The position numbers and the translations under genes are program-made. Below the pieces are notes generated by a model. The model did not search any database and was not told the DNA's origin. It worked only from the letters and a program-made list of their open reading frames with translations. Shown here piece after piece: positions 30,290 to 41,240 of a DNA stretch of 64,000 bases (position 1 is its first letter; every line of letters begins with the position of its first letter). Source of the stretch: Neocallimastix lanati (nom. inval.) (taxonomy: Eukaryota; Neocallimastigomycota; Neocallimastigomycetes; Neocallimastigales; Neocallimastigaceae); NCBI GenBank assembly GCA_016946835.1, contig JACVTC010000040.1, positions 805,001 through 869,000 on the forward strand, given 5' to 3'.

Positions 30290-33200
30290 TTTCCAAAAGC
30301 CTTTGTTTCCTGATGAGTATCCTTCCGGTGGTTTCATATAAATTTCTATGTCTAGGTCAGCATTTAAGTATGCTGCGTTGATGTCAATTTGAAATATTTC
30401 AAAATTTCTTTGTGCAGCTAGGGCAACTATAATTCTTAGAGATTCTTGTTTTAATGTTGGTGAGAAAGTGTTTGAATAATCAATACCAAAACGTTGTGAA
30501 AAACCTCTCGCAACTAACCTGGCTTTTCGTTTTGTTATATTTCCATTTTCATCACGTTTATATTTAAATACCCATTTGCATGATATAAGGTTGGCCTTTT
30601 TGGGAATACTGTTTACTGTTTGAAAAACATTTAAATTCTTCATATTATTTATTTCTTCTTTTATTGCATTCATCCATTCATCTTTATTTGGTAGGTTGAA
30701 TATATCTTTATAATTTTGAGGTTCATTAATATTTTTATTTATTGTCTTTTCTAATTTTGTTTTTTTGATTGAGGTATTAACTGTATTATCTTCATTTTTT
30801 CTTTTATTTCTATCATTATCATAGATTGTGAGAAAACTAGTTGATGGGGTTGATTCAGAGTTTGTTATGTTTTTATTTTTATCATTATCATTGTGTTCTG
30901 TAATAGTTTGATCTGAATAAGTATTACTAACTTTATTGATTTTATTATTGAGTTCTATTGGTGATAGGGTGATTCTATTGTATAAGTTGGAGTTATTGAA
31001 ATTGTTAGTATTAAAATACTTACCGCTCCCCCTGATTTCGGAAGAGGGAATAAAATTCGAAAAAGTATTAGGGATACGAGAGATAAGTTTAGAATCGGCG
31101 GGATTATCTTCGAAGAATTCTACAGATCTTGAGAGAATAATTTTGTTCGTTTCTAGATTAAGGATTTTATAAGCTGAGGAGAGAGGATGGTAGCCAAGGA
31201 AAATACCGGGAAGAGCATTATTTTCAAATTTATTCCTGAAACATTTTGGTACGTAAAAGAAAACTTTGCAACCAAAGACCTTAAATTGTGAATAATCAAC
31301 TTTTGACTTGAAAAGAACTTCAAAAGGAATTTTATTATTAATGCCTGAATGTGGGATTCTGTTATGTATATAATTTGCAGTGTCAACGGCGCATTCCCAA
31401 AATTGGTGACTAAGCCTTGCATCATTTAAAAGAGCTTTGGCAGAGGAAATTAAAGTTCCATTAAACCTTTCAGCGCGTCCATTTTGTTGAGGATTGTGAG
31501 GTACTGTAAATTGCTGAGTGATTCCATGATTAATACAGAAAGATTTGAATCTGTTATTTTTAAATTCAGTACCATTGTCAGAACGTAAGAAAATAATAGA
31601 TTTGTTGAACATATTAGTAATGGTTTTTGCCCAAACAAGAAATTTATCAAATACATCATTTTTACTTTCGAGAAAGAATACCCAACCGAAACGAGAGAAA
31701 TCATCAAGGATAGTTAAAAAATATTTATTGCCGAAGAGAGATTCGTTGATAGGACCTACTAAATCCATATGTTCTAATTCGAAAGTAGACTTTGTTTTGT
31801 TTTCTGATTTTTTAAAACTGAAGTTTTTCATTTTTGAATTGGAACAAACAGGGCACTTTGATTTGATATTAATCTGAAGCAATTTATTTTTAATGTGATT
31901 AATATTAAAATGTCCAAGGCGGCGATGCCAAAGGTTGATTTTGTCTTTTCTGGAGAGATTAGATAAACTGTATACTGAAGGAAAGTTTATAATTTTATTA
32001 AAACTTATGGGGTAAGTAGAAAACCAAACTATAAAAATATTTTGTAGATTTGACTTCAAAGTAGTTATTTTGTTGCTATGTTGATCATATATTGAAGCAA
32101 ATGAATCGTTATTGCGGAGAAAGAAAATAATTTTAAAATGTTCCTTTATAAATTGATTAACAGAGATAATATTTTTTCTAATAAGAGGAACATAATGTAC
32201 ATTTCTCAAAGTAATTTTATTTCCATTAATAAATCCAATAAAGTCGCCGGAAATGGTAGAATTAACAATACTTCCATTTTGAAGTATGATATTTTCCTTA
32301 CAGTTACAGAGATTTGTAAGGTATTTTAAAGAATTTGTCAAATGTAAGGAGGAACCTGAATCTAAAATCCAAGCTGTAAGGTCGTTATGAGAAGAAGATG
32401 TTATTTCATTAGTTACCTGAGGACTGAAATTATTTTTTATGACGCATCCAAAAAACGAGTAGTTTTCAGTATTGTAATCCTTTGATAAGGAGTTATTATT
32501 GTTGGTATCATTGATATTGTTTTCGAGTGAATTTAATTGCTTGTAGCTTTTGTGTTTGTATCCTTGTTTAATTGTTGAATGTTTGTGATATTTGTTATTA
32601 TTTTTCGATTGACTTTTAAATTTCTTATTTTTTATTAAATTGAATCTGATGGGTTTGTTGAATTTTCTGCACTCCTTGGCATCATGTCCGAATTTATTAC
32701 ATAGATAACATTTTCCATTTCTATATGTTCTTTTGCTTTGGGATGAAAAGTGCTTTTTATTTGTACTTGAATCTGAGGTAGTCAAAAATATTTGTTTTGT
32801 GGATTCCTCAGATTTTAATGATTCTTTTAAATTGGAAAAAACGATATCGGGGATAACATTCTTCACGTATTCGCAGAGTTTGTTCCAATCGTTTTTGTAT
32901 TGGAATACGTTGATGAATCTTAAGTTTTCAGGGAGTGCTCTATTGAGTATTTCCGCTTTAGTACTAGGTTCCATGTCGTGATCAATGTTTTCGAATTCAT
33001 CGATCAAGTTCTGCAGAGTAGCTATGAATATATTTATATCTTGTTCTTCGTTATATTTGAGAGAATTTAATTTCTTTTTGATTTCCATACATCTTCTCTC
33101 GTGACTAACGGTAAAGGATTTTTCTAGTGTCTTCCATGTTTCAAAGGCGGTTTTTCCTTGGCTTGCGATAATTTTCCTTGTTTCTTCATCTAGACTATTT

Positions 33201-33379
33201 ATGATGATCCATTTTACCATAACGTCACTTTTAATATCCAAGAGGCTTGTTTCTTTGTCATATACCAGGCTTGGGTCAAATTGGTCAGTTAAGTAATCAT
33301 CAGGATCATCTCTGATGTCTCTTCTCCTAAGTTTTTTTACCTTTCTTGTCAAGGCATAACTTTCGAGGTTATTGATCAT
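30290..33379 (-). pseudogene. copia-type Gag-Pol, interrupted and 3' truncated
   Basis: A single open frame of about 1,030 codons from ATG at 33379, which is an internal Met of the original gag. In order: gag domain (SLDEETRKIIASQGKTAFETW), zinc knuckle CYLCNKFGHDAKEC near 221-235, aspartic protease WILDSGSSLHLT near 338, GAG-pre-integrase with LWHRRLGHFN and CPVC, integrase with D,D,E in LEHMDLVGP, LRSDNGTEF and NGRAERFNG, then the start of a copia RT (CKWVFKYKRDENG, KARLVARGFSQ, FQIDINAAYLNADL). It stops at GFWK, where element L begins. The YVDD catalytic box and RNase H are absent. Integrase before RT is the copia (Pseudoviridae) order. Gag continues upstream at 33953-34119 beyond element S. 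Confidence 0.92.
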
Positions 33380-33768
33380 TGTAACAAATCTTAATGTTAC
33401 TTAAGATTGTTATAAGGTTTTTTACACAAAAGGTTCTCGACACTAAAGTAATTCAAAATATGTTTTATTAAAATAAGTTTTTTTATTAGTAAAAATATAA
33501 ATTATTATTTTATTAATTAATCATTGTAATATTTTAAATTACTTTAAAATTAATTAATAAAAGCACAAGTAAAAATATTTTATTATGAAATTTTACACCT
33601 ATTTATAGTTTTTCAGGAAAATTAATTATTTTAAGTTATCAGTTGTTATTAGTAATTATTAGAAATAAAAGAAAATTAAAGAAAATTAAAGAAAACAAGT
33701 TTTCTTTCTAGAAAATGAATCTTAGATAAAAAATGATAAAAAATATTAATAAAATAGATTTTTCTAGT

Positions 33769-33797
33769 TTTATCGGTTCAATTGTTTAACCGATAAA
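33769..33797. repeat. hairpin in S, counterpart of the one in L
   Basis: TTTATCGGTT (33769-33778... extending from 33769) pairs with AACCGATAAA (33788-33797) around a 9-base loop. Compared with L, two pairs are swapped and both remain paired. Confidence 0.78.
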
Positions 33798-33857
33798 CAC
33801 TAGTAATTTCTTTAATATTCTAGTTATAATAAATAAAAAGTTATTAAAATTTGGAAA

Positions 33858-33926
33858 GAGTGGGTGTCGAACCCTAAGGGTTCAGCCCGATGGTTATGGT
33901 AACTTACCATTGAACCATAGTTACTA
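33858..33926 (-). ncRNA. tRNA-like sequence inside element S
   Basis: Read on the minus strand it has A-box-like TGGTTCAATGG (33917-33907) and B-box-like GGTTCGACACC (33873-33863), 33 bases apart. The A box begins 35 bases from the TG end, nearly the same place as in L. The cloverleaf is imperfect (T stem about three pairs). A run of T's follows the B box at about 33845-33850, where Pol III could stop. Confidence 0.6.
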
Positions 33927-33952
33927 ATTTACTAGTTATGAGTTTCGTTACA

Positions 33953-34119
33953 ATCATTAGTAGATATAGAATATTAGTTCTCCAATCTGGGTAGTTTTCT
34001 GTAGTTAATTCAACTACCCGATTAAAATTTTCAGAATAAGTGAAATTGATTCCCTTTGGAGTTGGTTGTTCGTTTTCACTGACAAGGGTTGATTGGCTTG
34101 ATGTTTGACGTCTTCTCAT
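33953..34119 (-). pseudogene. copia Gag N-terminal piece, upstream of S
   Basis: ATG at 34119 starts MRRRQTSSQSTLVSENEQPT and runs to NYPDWRTNILYLLM, a typical copia Gag N-terminus (the Y-x-x-W pattern). The frame enters S at 33952 and picks up again at 33379. No 5' LTR could be recognised upstream. Confidence 0.85.
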
Positions 34120-34359
34120 TTTGTTTTGACTTCTTAGATGTTGTGATTTTTTGAAAAAAAAAATTTTTATTACAAATATAATGAATATTATTAAGATGTA
34201 TTTGAAGAGCTACAAAAAAGATTATTATTGAGCAATTCAAGGTTATACGAATAATGTTATTATTTTCAGTATTGTGTTTAATTAATTTCAATATTATATT
34301 GTAATTTTTTGATATATAATTATTTTGATTGGTTCTAAATAATTATTATTTTATTATTT

Positions 34360-34384
34360 TTTTTTTTTTTTTTTTTTTTTTTTA
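34360..34384. repeat. poly-T tract
   Basis: Run of about 24 T's upstream of the copia gag; no further structure is seen between 34120 and 34440 apart from A+T-rich sequence. Confidence 0.8.
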
Positions 34385-34440
34385 TTATTAAGTATTGGTT
34401 GGGGAGGAAATGAAAAATGAAGTTTAATATTTTTATTGGA

Positions 34441-34655
34441 TAATTTATATTCTTACGTATTAATATATTGTTTATTCAAATTAGTTCCATGAATCCATGT
34501 ATTGCCATTTCATTTAATATAATTTATAATATAATTAGAATATTGGTTAATTTATAATTCTTACATATTAATATGATGTTTATTTTAAATTAGTTCATTG
34601 AATCTATGCATTGCCAATTTATTTAACATCATGTATAATGAAATTAAAATATTTA
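34441..34655. repeat. 107-base tandem duplication
   Basis: Unit 34441-34547 is repeated with about 15-20% change at 34548-34655. Both carry AATTAGTTC..TGAATC.ATG.ATTGCCA. No coding potential. Confidence 0.85.
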
Positions 34656-34668
34656 TTTATGTATTTAA

Positions 34669-34788
34669 CAATATTCAGAATTATCTTTTAATAAACGCTG
34701 ACCAATATTCAGCACTATCTTTTGATAAACGCTGACCAATATTCAGCATTATCTTTTAATAAACGCTGACCAATATTCAGCACTATTT
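34669..34788. repeat. 34-base minisatellite, about 3.5 copies
   Basis: Units at 34669, 34703, 34737 and a part from 34771, consensus CAATATTCAGCACTATCTTT then TGATAAACGCTGAC. Each unit holds TCAGC and GCTGA, which can pair. Confidence 0.92.
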
Positions 34789-35730
34789 TTTTTAATATTA
34801 TTAATTTTACTTATTAAAAGACGTATATATATTTATTTAATTTTTATTTAATTCATTATTAAGAAGAGTCAATGAGACTCTTAATCTATTTAAATACAAT
34901 AAATGAGAAACAACACATTAAAATATTTTATTGTTAAGAATTTAAGATTGATTTTTATTTCGTTATACAATTTTTACTTTATATATATACATGCTTATTT
35001 AAATATTATTAGTAGGATAGCTTATTTTAATTTACATTAATTTTATATTATTTGACATATATTATTTGACATAATAATAAAAAAAAAAAAAAAAAAAGAA
35101 TTAATAATTAAAATAATAAAAATATAATTTGAGTCATGATTATTGATAAAACCATGAGCTATATGATCTTGGAATTGGAAAACAATAATTTATATCTCAG
35201 TTCTCTCTCTCACCAATTCAATTCCTAAATCTCATGTTCTCTTTATAGCTCCCTTTTTTTTTATTATTATTTATAATTATTAATATTTTTTTTTAAATTA
35301 ATTAAATTTTATAAGTTCTTTACTTTTTTTCTTTCCTTTCTTACTTTTTATTTATTTAATTACTATTTATGAAAAAATATAATAAAAAAAAAAAAAAAAA
35401 AAAAAAACTAGTAAAAATATAACTATTAGATTTTGTCGGATATTTAATCCGCTTTTTTTTGGATTAATTTTTATTTTTTTTTTAATATTTTATTTTTTAT
35501 TTTTTTTTTTTGATATAAAATCTTTGAATTCTTGTTAGTCGATTAGGTGGAAGTCGTTAGTAATTAACTATTCTTTAATATTATATTGCATATATTAATA
35601 TATTTATATTAATTTCTATTTTTTATAAAACTTATATATATATTATATTTTTTATTTTTATTATTATTGATATTGTTAATCATTTATTTTTTATTTTTTT
35701 TTTAAAAAATTTGTAATCTATATTTAAAAT

Positions 35731-36002
35731 AATAAGGCATTAAGAACGACAATCATCAAAGTAAGTATGATGCTTATGGATTGACCAAAAACGACATGAT
35801 TGAATTCATGGTTCGACATTGTGTCATTTTTTTTCTAATAAAATTAGCTTTAATAATAATTTGTTGCCGGTAATTGAATATATCGATAAAGATAAGTTGA
35901 ATTTGAATTTTTTTATATCTTCTTTAATTTTTAGTTAAATTATTATTATGGAGTAGTAGTGAAAGTAATAATAGAATTACCACTGGAAGCATAGTTGGTA
36001 TA
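35731..36002 (-). pseudogene. relic of the 3' end of the 40392-41240 gene, copy 1
   Basis: Matches the last part of the GPI-protein gene at 40392-41240 plus its 3' flank (AATAAGGCATTAAGAACGAC against AATAAGGCAGTAAGAACAAC). Indels break the frame. Only the C-terminal third is present. Confidence 0.8.
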
Positions 36003-36129
36003 TTACGACATACACTAGATAAATATTGAGGTACCACCTGTAAGGAAATCTTTTCCTATTTTTTAATTTTTTAATTGGGATTTTCAGTCCTCAGACTTCA
36101 TCGTCATCTCTCCACCCTGTCTCTAAAAA

Positions 36130-36564
36130 AAAATTATCATTATGGTCCTAAGAATGGTAACACCTCTTATCCTGATGGTTAGTATTCAAGTGAATGCTGC
36201 TGTTGTTGGTATTTAGCTTTCTTTATTGTAGTAAGAGATGTTAATTATAATTTAATTATTGTAATAATGATTCCTCTGTCACGATTACTAAAAAAAAAAC
36301 TATTAATCCCTCGGTCATATCGCCATTGTTTTATGAAATATTGATACCATGGATTGGAGCAATAAGGGAGATATCGACTATGCTATTAGTAAGTTTAATG
36401 AAAAACTTGGCAAGCCTATCATCTCATTGAATCATTGCTACTATGAAGGCATCTCCAAGGAAAGTTTAATAAAATCAGCACGTGAAGAAATTAAATATAT
36501 GAAGAGCAAAGGATACACACCAGTTACCATGTCAGAATGTTTAGGTCTTGAACCATACCAATAA
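36130..36564 (+). pseudogene. CBM18 / chitin deacetylase 3' relic, copy 1
   Basis: The first part reads like a chitin-binding (CBM18) repeat, YGPKNGNTSYPDG then a stop, YSSECCCCW. A Ser/Thr linker region follows. In another frame comes the C-terminal end of a carbohydrate esterase 4 domain: NIDTMDWSNKGDIDYAISKF, then SLNHCYYEGISKESL and KSKGYTPVTMSECLGL, ending at TAA 36562-36564. The 36349-36564 part is open, but the N-terminal catalytic (metal-binding) half is missing. Chitin deacetylases remove acetyl groups from chitin; this copy is not functional. Confidence 0.8.
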
Positions 36565-36787
36565 ATAAAGAAAAAACAAACAAACCGAAACGAAAAAAAA
36601 AATAATAAAAATAAAAATATAAATATAAAATTATAATGATATAAATAATTAAAATTATTTTAAAAAAATTAAAATAATTATAAAATTAAATAATAATAAT
36701 AATAATAATGTTTATAAAGCTATCTATAGAATAAAATAATATTATTTAATTATGATCTTTAATAATAATTTTAATGATATAAAAATA

Positions 36788-37657
36788 TGGAATGTAATAA
36801 TTATTATTATAACCTTCCTTATTTTTATAACCTTTTTATTTAAAAATAATAGAAAATATAAGATAAAAAATTAAAAAAAAGCAAAATATCAATTAAAAAA
36901 AAAAAAATACATTTATATCATTAATTCTTATTTTTGTAATAGAAAAAAAATAGTAATAAATAAAGATAATAATGAAATAAAATAATAAAAAAAATATAAA
37001 AAAAATATTAAAACTTATTTAATATTTATTATTTATTATTACATTCAAAAAAATAATATTATAATAATACTGTTATTGATTATTATTTATCAATTTATCA
37101 TAAACTTTATGAAAAAAATATATATATATAGTTTTTTTATATTAAAAAAAAAATATCATTTTTTAACTTTATGATTAATTAATGAATTAATAATTATTTT
37201 ATATATTTTTTATTTTTTTGTAATTATTTTTTTAATCTTAATGCTGTATAATTGAAGAAAGACTTTCTTTTAATAATATATATATATATTCATTTTCATC
37301 ACTATATAAAAAAAAATATTAATATAAAAGATTTCTTTTATTTTTTATACATAAAAAAAGGAAAAATATTTTTTTTTTGACTATATATTTTTTTAAATAT
37401 CCTTTTTAGAATTATTGTATAATTTTCATATATTAATTTTTTTCTAAAATAAAAAAAAAATAATAATAATAATAGTAATAATAAAAATAGTCTTTAATAA
37501 AAATAATTGTTATATTATTCAAAATAAATATAATTTAGAAGAGGATGATAAATGGGATTTAGTTTATATTTTTTTATTGAATAGAATCCCAATAATAAAT
37601 TTTATAAAAATAAATTAGAATAAATATTTAATTAAAAAATAATCTTATAATATTTTA

Positions 37658-37693
<36 letters not shown>

Positions 37694-37997
37694 CAACAAA
37701 TAATATATTAATTATTATTATTATTATTTTCATTAATATTCATTAATATTCATTATTATTTATTATATTATTCATTAATATTAGATCCAGAACCATCAGA
37801 AGAACTATTAAAAACCACTACCACACACCATATTATTTTATAACCTTTTTTAAAAAAATTAAAAATAAAATTAAATAAAAAAAAAAATTAATTAAAATAA
37901 TAATAATAAAATTAAAAAAAAAAAAAAAGAATTAATAATTAAAATAATAAAATTAAAAAAAAAAAAAAAAAAAAAAGAATTAATAATTAAAATAATA

Positions 37998-38014
<17 letters not shown>
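36788..38014. other. A+T-rich spacer between the cassette copies
   Basis: No gene is seen. It contains poly-T near 37660-37690, poly-A runs at 37917-38030 separated by a repeated GAATTAATAATTAAAATAAT string, and short AAT blocks. Confidence 0.6.
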
Positions 38015-38031
<17 letters not shown>

Positions 38032-38630
38032 AATTAATTAAAATAATTAAAATATAATTTGAGTCATGATTATTGATAAAACCATGAGCTATATGATCTT
38101 GGAAAACAATAATTTATATCCCGGCTCTCTCTCTTTCACCAATTCAATTCCTAAATCTCTTGTTCCCTTTCAGCTCTTTTTTTTTCATTATTCATTAATA
38201 TTAATATTTTCTTTTTTATTTAATTAATTTTTATACTTTACTTTTTTTTTTTCTTTCTTTATCTACTTTTTTATATATTTAATTATTTTTTATAAAAAAA
38301 AAAAAAACTAGCAAAAATATGACTATTAGATTTTGTCGGATATTTAATCCGCTTTTTTGGATTAATTTAAATTTTTTTTATTATTTTATTTTATTTTATT
38401 TTATTTTTTTTGAAATAAAATCTTTGAATTCTTGTCAATCGGTTAGGAGGAAGTGGTTAGTAATTAACTATTCTTTAATATAATATTGCATATATAAATA
38501 TATTTAAATTAATTTCTATTTTTTATAAAACTTATATATATTATATTTTTTATTGTTATTATTATTGTTATTGTTGTTCATTTATTTTTTTTTTTTTTTT
38601 TTTTTTAAAAATTTGTAATATATATTTAAA

Positions 38631-38900
38631 ATAATAAGGCATTAAGAACGACGATCATCAAAGTAAGTATGATGCTTATCGATTGACCAAAAACGACATA
38701 ATTGGATTCATGGTTCGACATTATATCAATTTTTTTCAAATATAATTAGCTTAAATAATAATTTGTTGCGGGTGATTGAATACATCAATAAAGACAAGTT
38801 GAATTTGAATTTTTTTATATCTTTTTCAATTTTTACTTAAATTATTATTATGGATTAGTAGTGAAAGTAATAATAGAATTACCATTGGAAGTATAGTTGG
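38631..38900 (-). pseudogene. relic of the 3' end of the 40392-41240 gene, copy 2
   Basis: Counterpart of 35731-36002, also frameshifted. It retains the 3' flank with its T-rich run. Confidence 0.8.
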
Positions 38901-39039
38901 TGTGGTATAACGTACAGCAGATAAATGATAAATAGTGAGGTACCACCTGTTAGGAAATCTTTTCGTATTTTTTAATTTTTAATTGGGATTTTCAGTCCTC
39001 AGACTTCATCGTCATCTTTTCTCCCTGTCTCTAAAAAAA

Positions 39040-39492
39040 AAAAATTATCATTATGGTTTGATGAACGGTAACACCTCTTTTCCTGAAGATCAATATTCTA
39101 GAGAATACTGTTGTTGTTGGTACTTTGCTTTCTTTATTGTAGAAAGAGCTGTTAATTATAATTTCAGTTATTATAATAATGATTCCTCTACCACGTCTAC
39201 TAAAAAAAAAAGAAAAAAAAAACTAGTGAACCCATGGCTATAACTGTCATTGTTTTATGGAATGTTGATACCATGTAATGGAGCAGTAAGGGAGATATCG
39301 ACTATGCTATTAGTAAGTTTAATGAAAAGCTTGGCAAGCCTATCATCTCATTGAATCACTGCTACTATGAAGGCATCTCCAAGGAAAGTTTAATAAAATC
39401 AGCACGTGAAGAAATTAAATTAAATGAAGAGCAAAAAGGATACACCACCAGTCATCATGTCAGAATGTTTAGGTCATGAACCATGCCAATAA
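39040..39492 (+). pseudogene. CBM18 / chitin deacetylase 3' relic, copy 2
   Basis: CBM18-like NGNTSFPEDQYSREYCCCW, a Ser/Thr/Lys linker, then NVDTM followed by a stop where copy 1 has DW, and a frame break near 39420 in the last helix (AACACATG-type changes). It ends with GHEPCQ and TAA. More decayed than copy 1 at the C-terminus, less at the CBM18 part. Confidence 0.8.
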
Positions 39493-40391
39493 ATGTAAAA
39501 TCAAATAAACCAGAAAAAAAAATAAAAATATAAATATAAATATAAAATTATGATAATAAATAATTAAAATTATTTTAAAAAAAACAAAATTATTATAAAT
39601 TAAAAAAAAAAAAAAAATAATAATAAATAATAATAATATTTATAAAGCTATCGATAGAATAAAATAATATTATTTATTTATGATCTTTTATTATTAATAA
39701 TAATATATGAATGATATAAAAAAAAACTGAAGATGATCATCATTACTATAACATCTCTCTTTTTTTTTTTTTTTATAACTACAAAACTACAAAATTACAT
39801 AAAGATAGATAGGTATCAGTTTTATCTTTATTTGTTTTTTCCTTTTTTTTTTTTTTTATTTGTATCTATTTATTTATTTATTTATCTTTTTATTTACTTA
39901 TTTATTTATTATTACTATTATTATTTTTATTTTTTTATTTTTAACCTTATTATTTTTTTTTCATTTATTTAATAATTTATTTCAATTAATTGATTATATT
40001 ACAATATAATAAAAAAAAAAAAATAAATAATTTAGGAAAAAAAAATTATTTTATTATACATAAGGAAACTTATTGATAGTTTTTTTTTTTTTTTTCTTTA
40101 TTTTAATGATTTATTCTTGTTTTTGTTTTTTTCTATGCGTAATAAATATTTTATTATTTATAATATAAATAAAAGTATAAAAGTAAAAAAAAAATTAATT
40201 ATAATAATTTTTTTTTTAATATTTTACAATCAATTCTTTTAGGAAACCATTATATATATAAATATGTATATTAAATTCTATCTTTTTTTTTTTATAAAAC
40301 ATTTTTATACATACATACATATATATATATTTTATTATTATTGTTGTTTATTTATTTTTTATTTTCTTTTTTTAAATTTATTAACTTAATT

Positions 40392-41240
40392 TTAAAATAA
40401 TAAGGCAGTAAGAACAACGGTCATCAAAGCAAGTAGGACATTCATGGATTGACCTAAAACGGCTTGACTGGATTCATGATTTGATGCTGTATCATTTTTT
40501 TTAGTAGAATTAGCATTAACCATAATTTGTTGAGGTGGTTGAATATCGATAAGACAAGTAGAATTTTTCATATCCTCTTCAATTTTAGTTAAATTATATT
40601 GAGGGGTAGTGAGAGTAATAGAATTACCACCGGAAGCGTAAGTTATATTTTTATCTTTAATTTTTTTTTCAGCATCAATCATAATACTTAAATTATTAAC
40701 TAAGGTATTTTCACACTGTGTTCTATTCAAAGATTTAATACCACAAGTTTTTTTTAGGGAAGAAGTATCCTTTTGCATCTTAACAATATTAGAAATGAAT
40801 GGACAGGAATCCTTATCATCTTCTGTTCTAGAACAGAATAAATCTAAGTAGGCATTACCATGATCAAGAAGGCTTTGCATATCTTGATTCACTTTATAGC
40901 ATGGTTTATTTTTTTTATATTCTTCATTAATTTGATGGAATTTACTGTTGCATTGACGATTAGTAGAAATTTCAAGCATATGAATACAGTAGGCATAGCA
41001 ACCTCTCATGCATTCATCCTTTGAACTATTAAATAAATCTTCATAACTTTTAATAGTATCGTTCATATTAGCAACAGAAGCAGCGATGACCATGTTAAAT
41101 GGTGAACTTGGTGAAAAATCAATGATAGAATCCAAAGTATTAATGAATTCATTTATACCATTATGACTTTTGTGACCCTTAACGCCTAAAGAAATGCATA
41201 AGATACCGAAAATTGAGGAAAATAAGCTTAAAATTTTCAT
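40392..41240 (-). CDS. secreted cysteine-rich, probably GPI-anchored protein, unknown function
   Basis: 282 residues, uninterrupted, single exon. Residues 1-22 (MKILSLFSSIFGILCISLGV..) look like a signal peptide. The mature part has ten cysteines (77, 81, 85, 97, 114, 136, 146, 166, 176, 229), suggesting five disulfides, and nine N-glycosylation sequons (N60, 71, 172, 183, 198, 216, 226, 244, 249). The C-terminus is a small-residue region (SNHESSQAVLGQS) followed by a hydrophobic tail (NVLLALMTVVLTALLF) ending at the stop, as in GPI attachment signals. It probably sits on the plasma membrane or wall. I do not recognise the family. Two broken copies of its 3' end lie to the left. Codon use is richer in G+C than the flanks, supporting a real gene. 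Confidence 0.88.
   Translation of the reverse strand: MKILSLFSSIFGILCISLGVKGHKSHNGINEFINTLDSIIDFSPSSPFNMVIAASVANMNDTIKSYEDLFNSSKDECMRGCYAYCIHMLEISTNRQCNSKFHQINEEYKKNKPCYKVNQDMQSLLDHGNAYLDLFCSRTEDDKDSCPFISNIVKMQKDTSSLKKTCGIKSLNRTQCENTLVNNLSIMIDAEKKIKDKNITYASGGNSITLTTPQYNLTKIEEDMKNSTCLIDIQPPQQIMVNANSTKKNDTASNHESSQAVLGQSMNVLLALMTVVLTALLF

Larger units (their letters stand above)
33380..33952 (-). mobile_element. solo LTR-like element S
   Basis: 573 bases, on the minus strand TGTAACGAAAC...ATTTGTTACA, with 6-base inverted ends TGTAAC/GTTACA. It is flanked by perfect 5-base duplications ATCAT at 33375-33379 and 33953-33957. It splits the copia gag between ..LLM and INNLE..; dropping S and one ATCAT gives one continuous frame. 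It has no open frame of note. It carries a tRNA-like block near its TG start and a hairpin at 33769-33797. It could be a solo LTR of an unseen family, or one unit of a short non-autonomous LTR element. Confidence 0.85.
35080..36787. repeat. duplicated chimeric cassette, copy 1
   Basis: About 1.7 kb matching 38015-39721 along its length. It starts near GAGTCATGATTATTGATAAA and ends near TAGAATAAAATAATATTATTT. From left to right it holds a Py-rich block (35200-35260), a conserved hairpin TTAATCC/GGATTAA (about 35445-35466), an antisense GPI-protein relic and a sense CBM18/deacetylase relic. Confidence 0.88.
38015..39721. repeat. duplicated chimeric cassette, copy 2
   Basis: Second copy of 35080-36787 with scattered substitutions and indels. 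The hairpin TTAATCC/GGATTAA is kept at about 38345-38365. Confidence 0.88.

Noticed and set aside
39733-39972. 79-codon Phe/Tyr/Ile frame
   Set aside because: Made of T-rich homopolymers and TTTA repeats.
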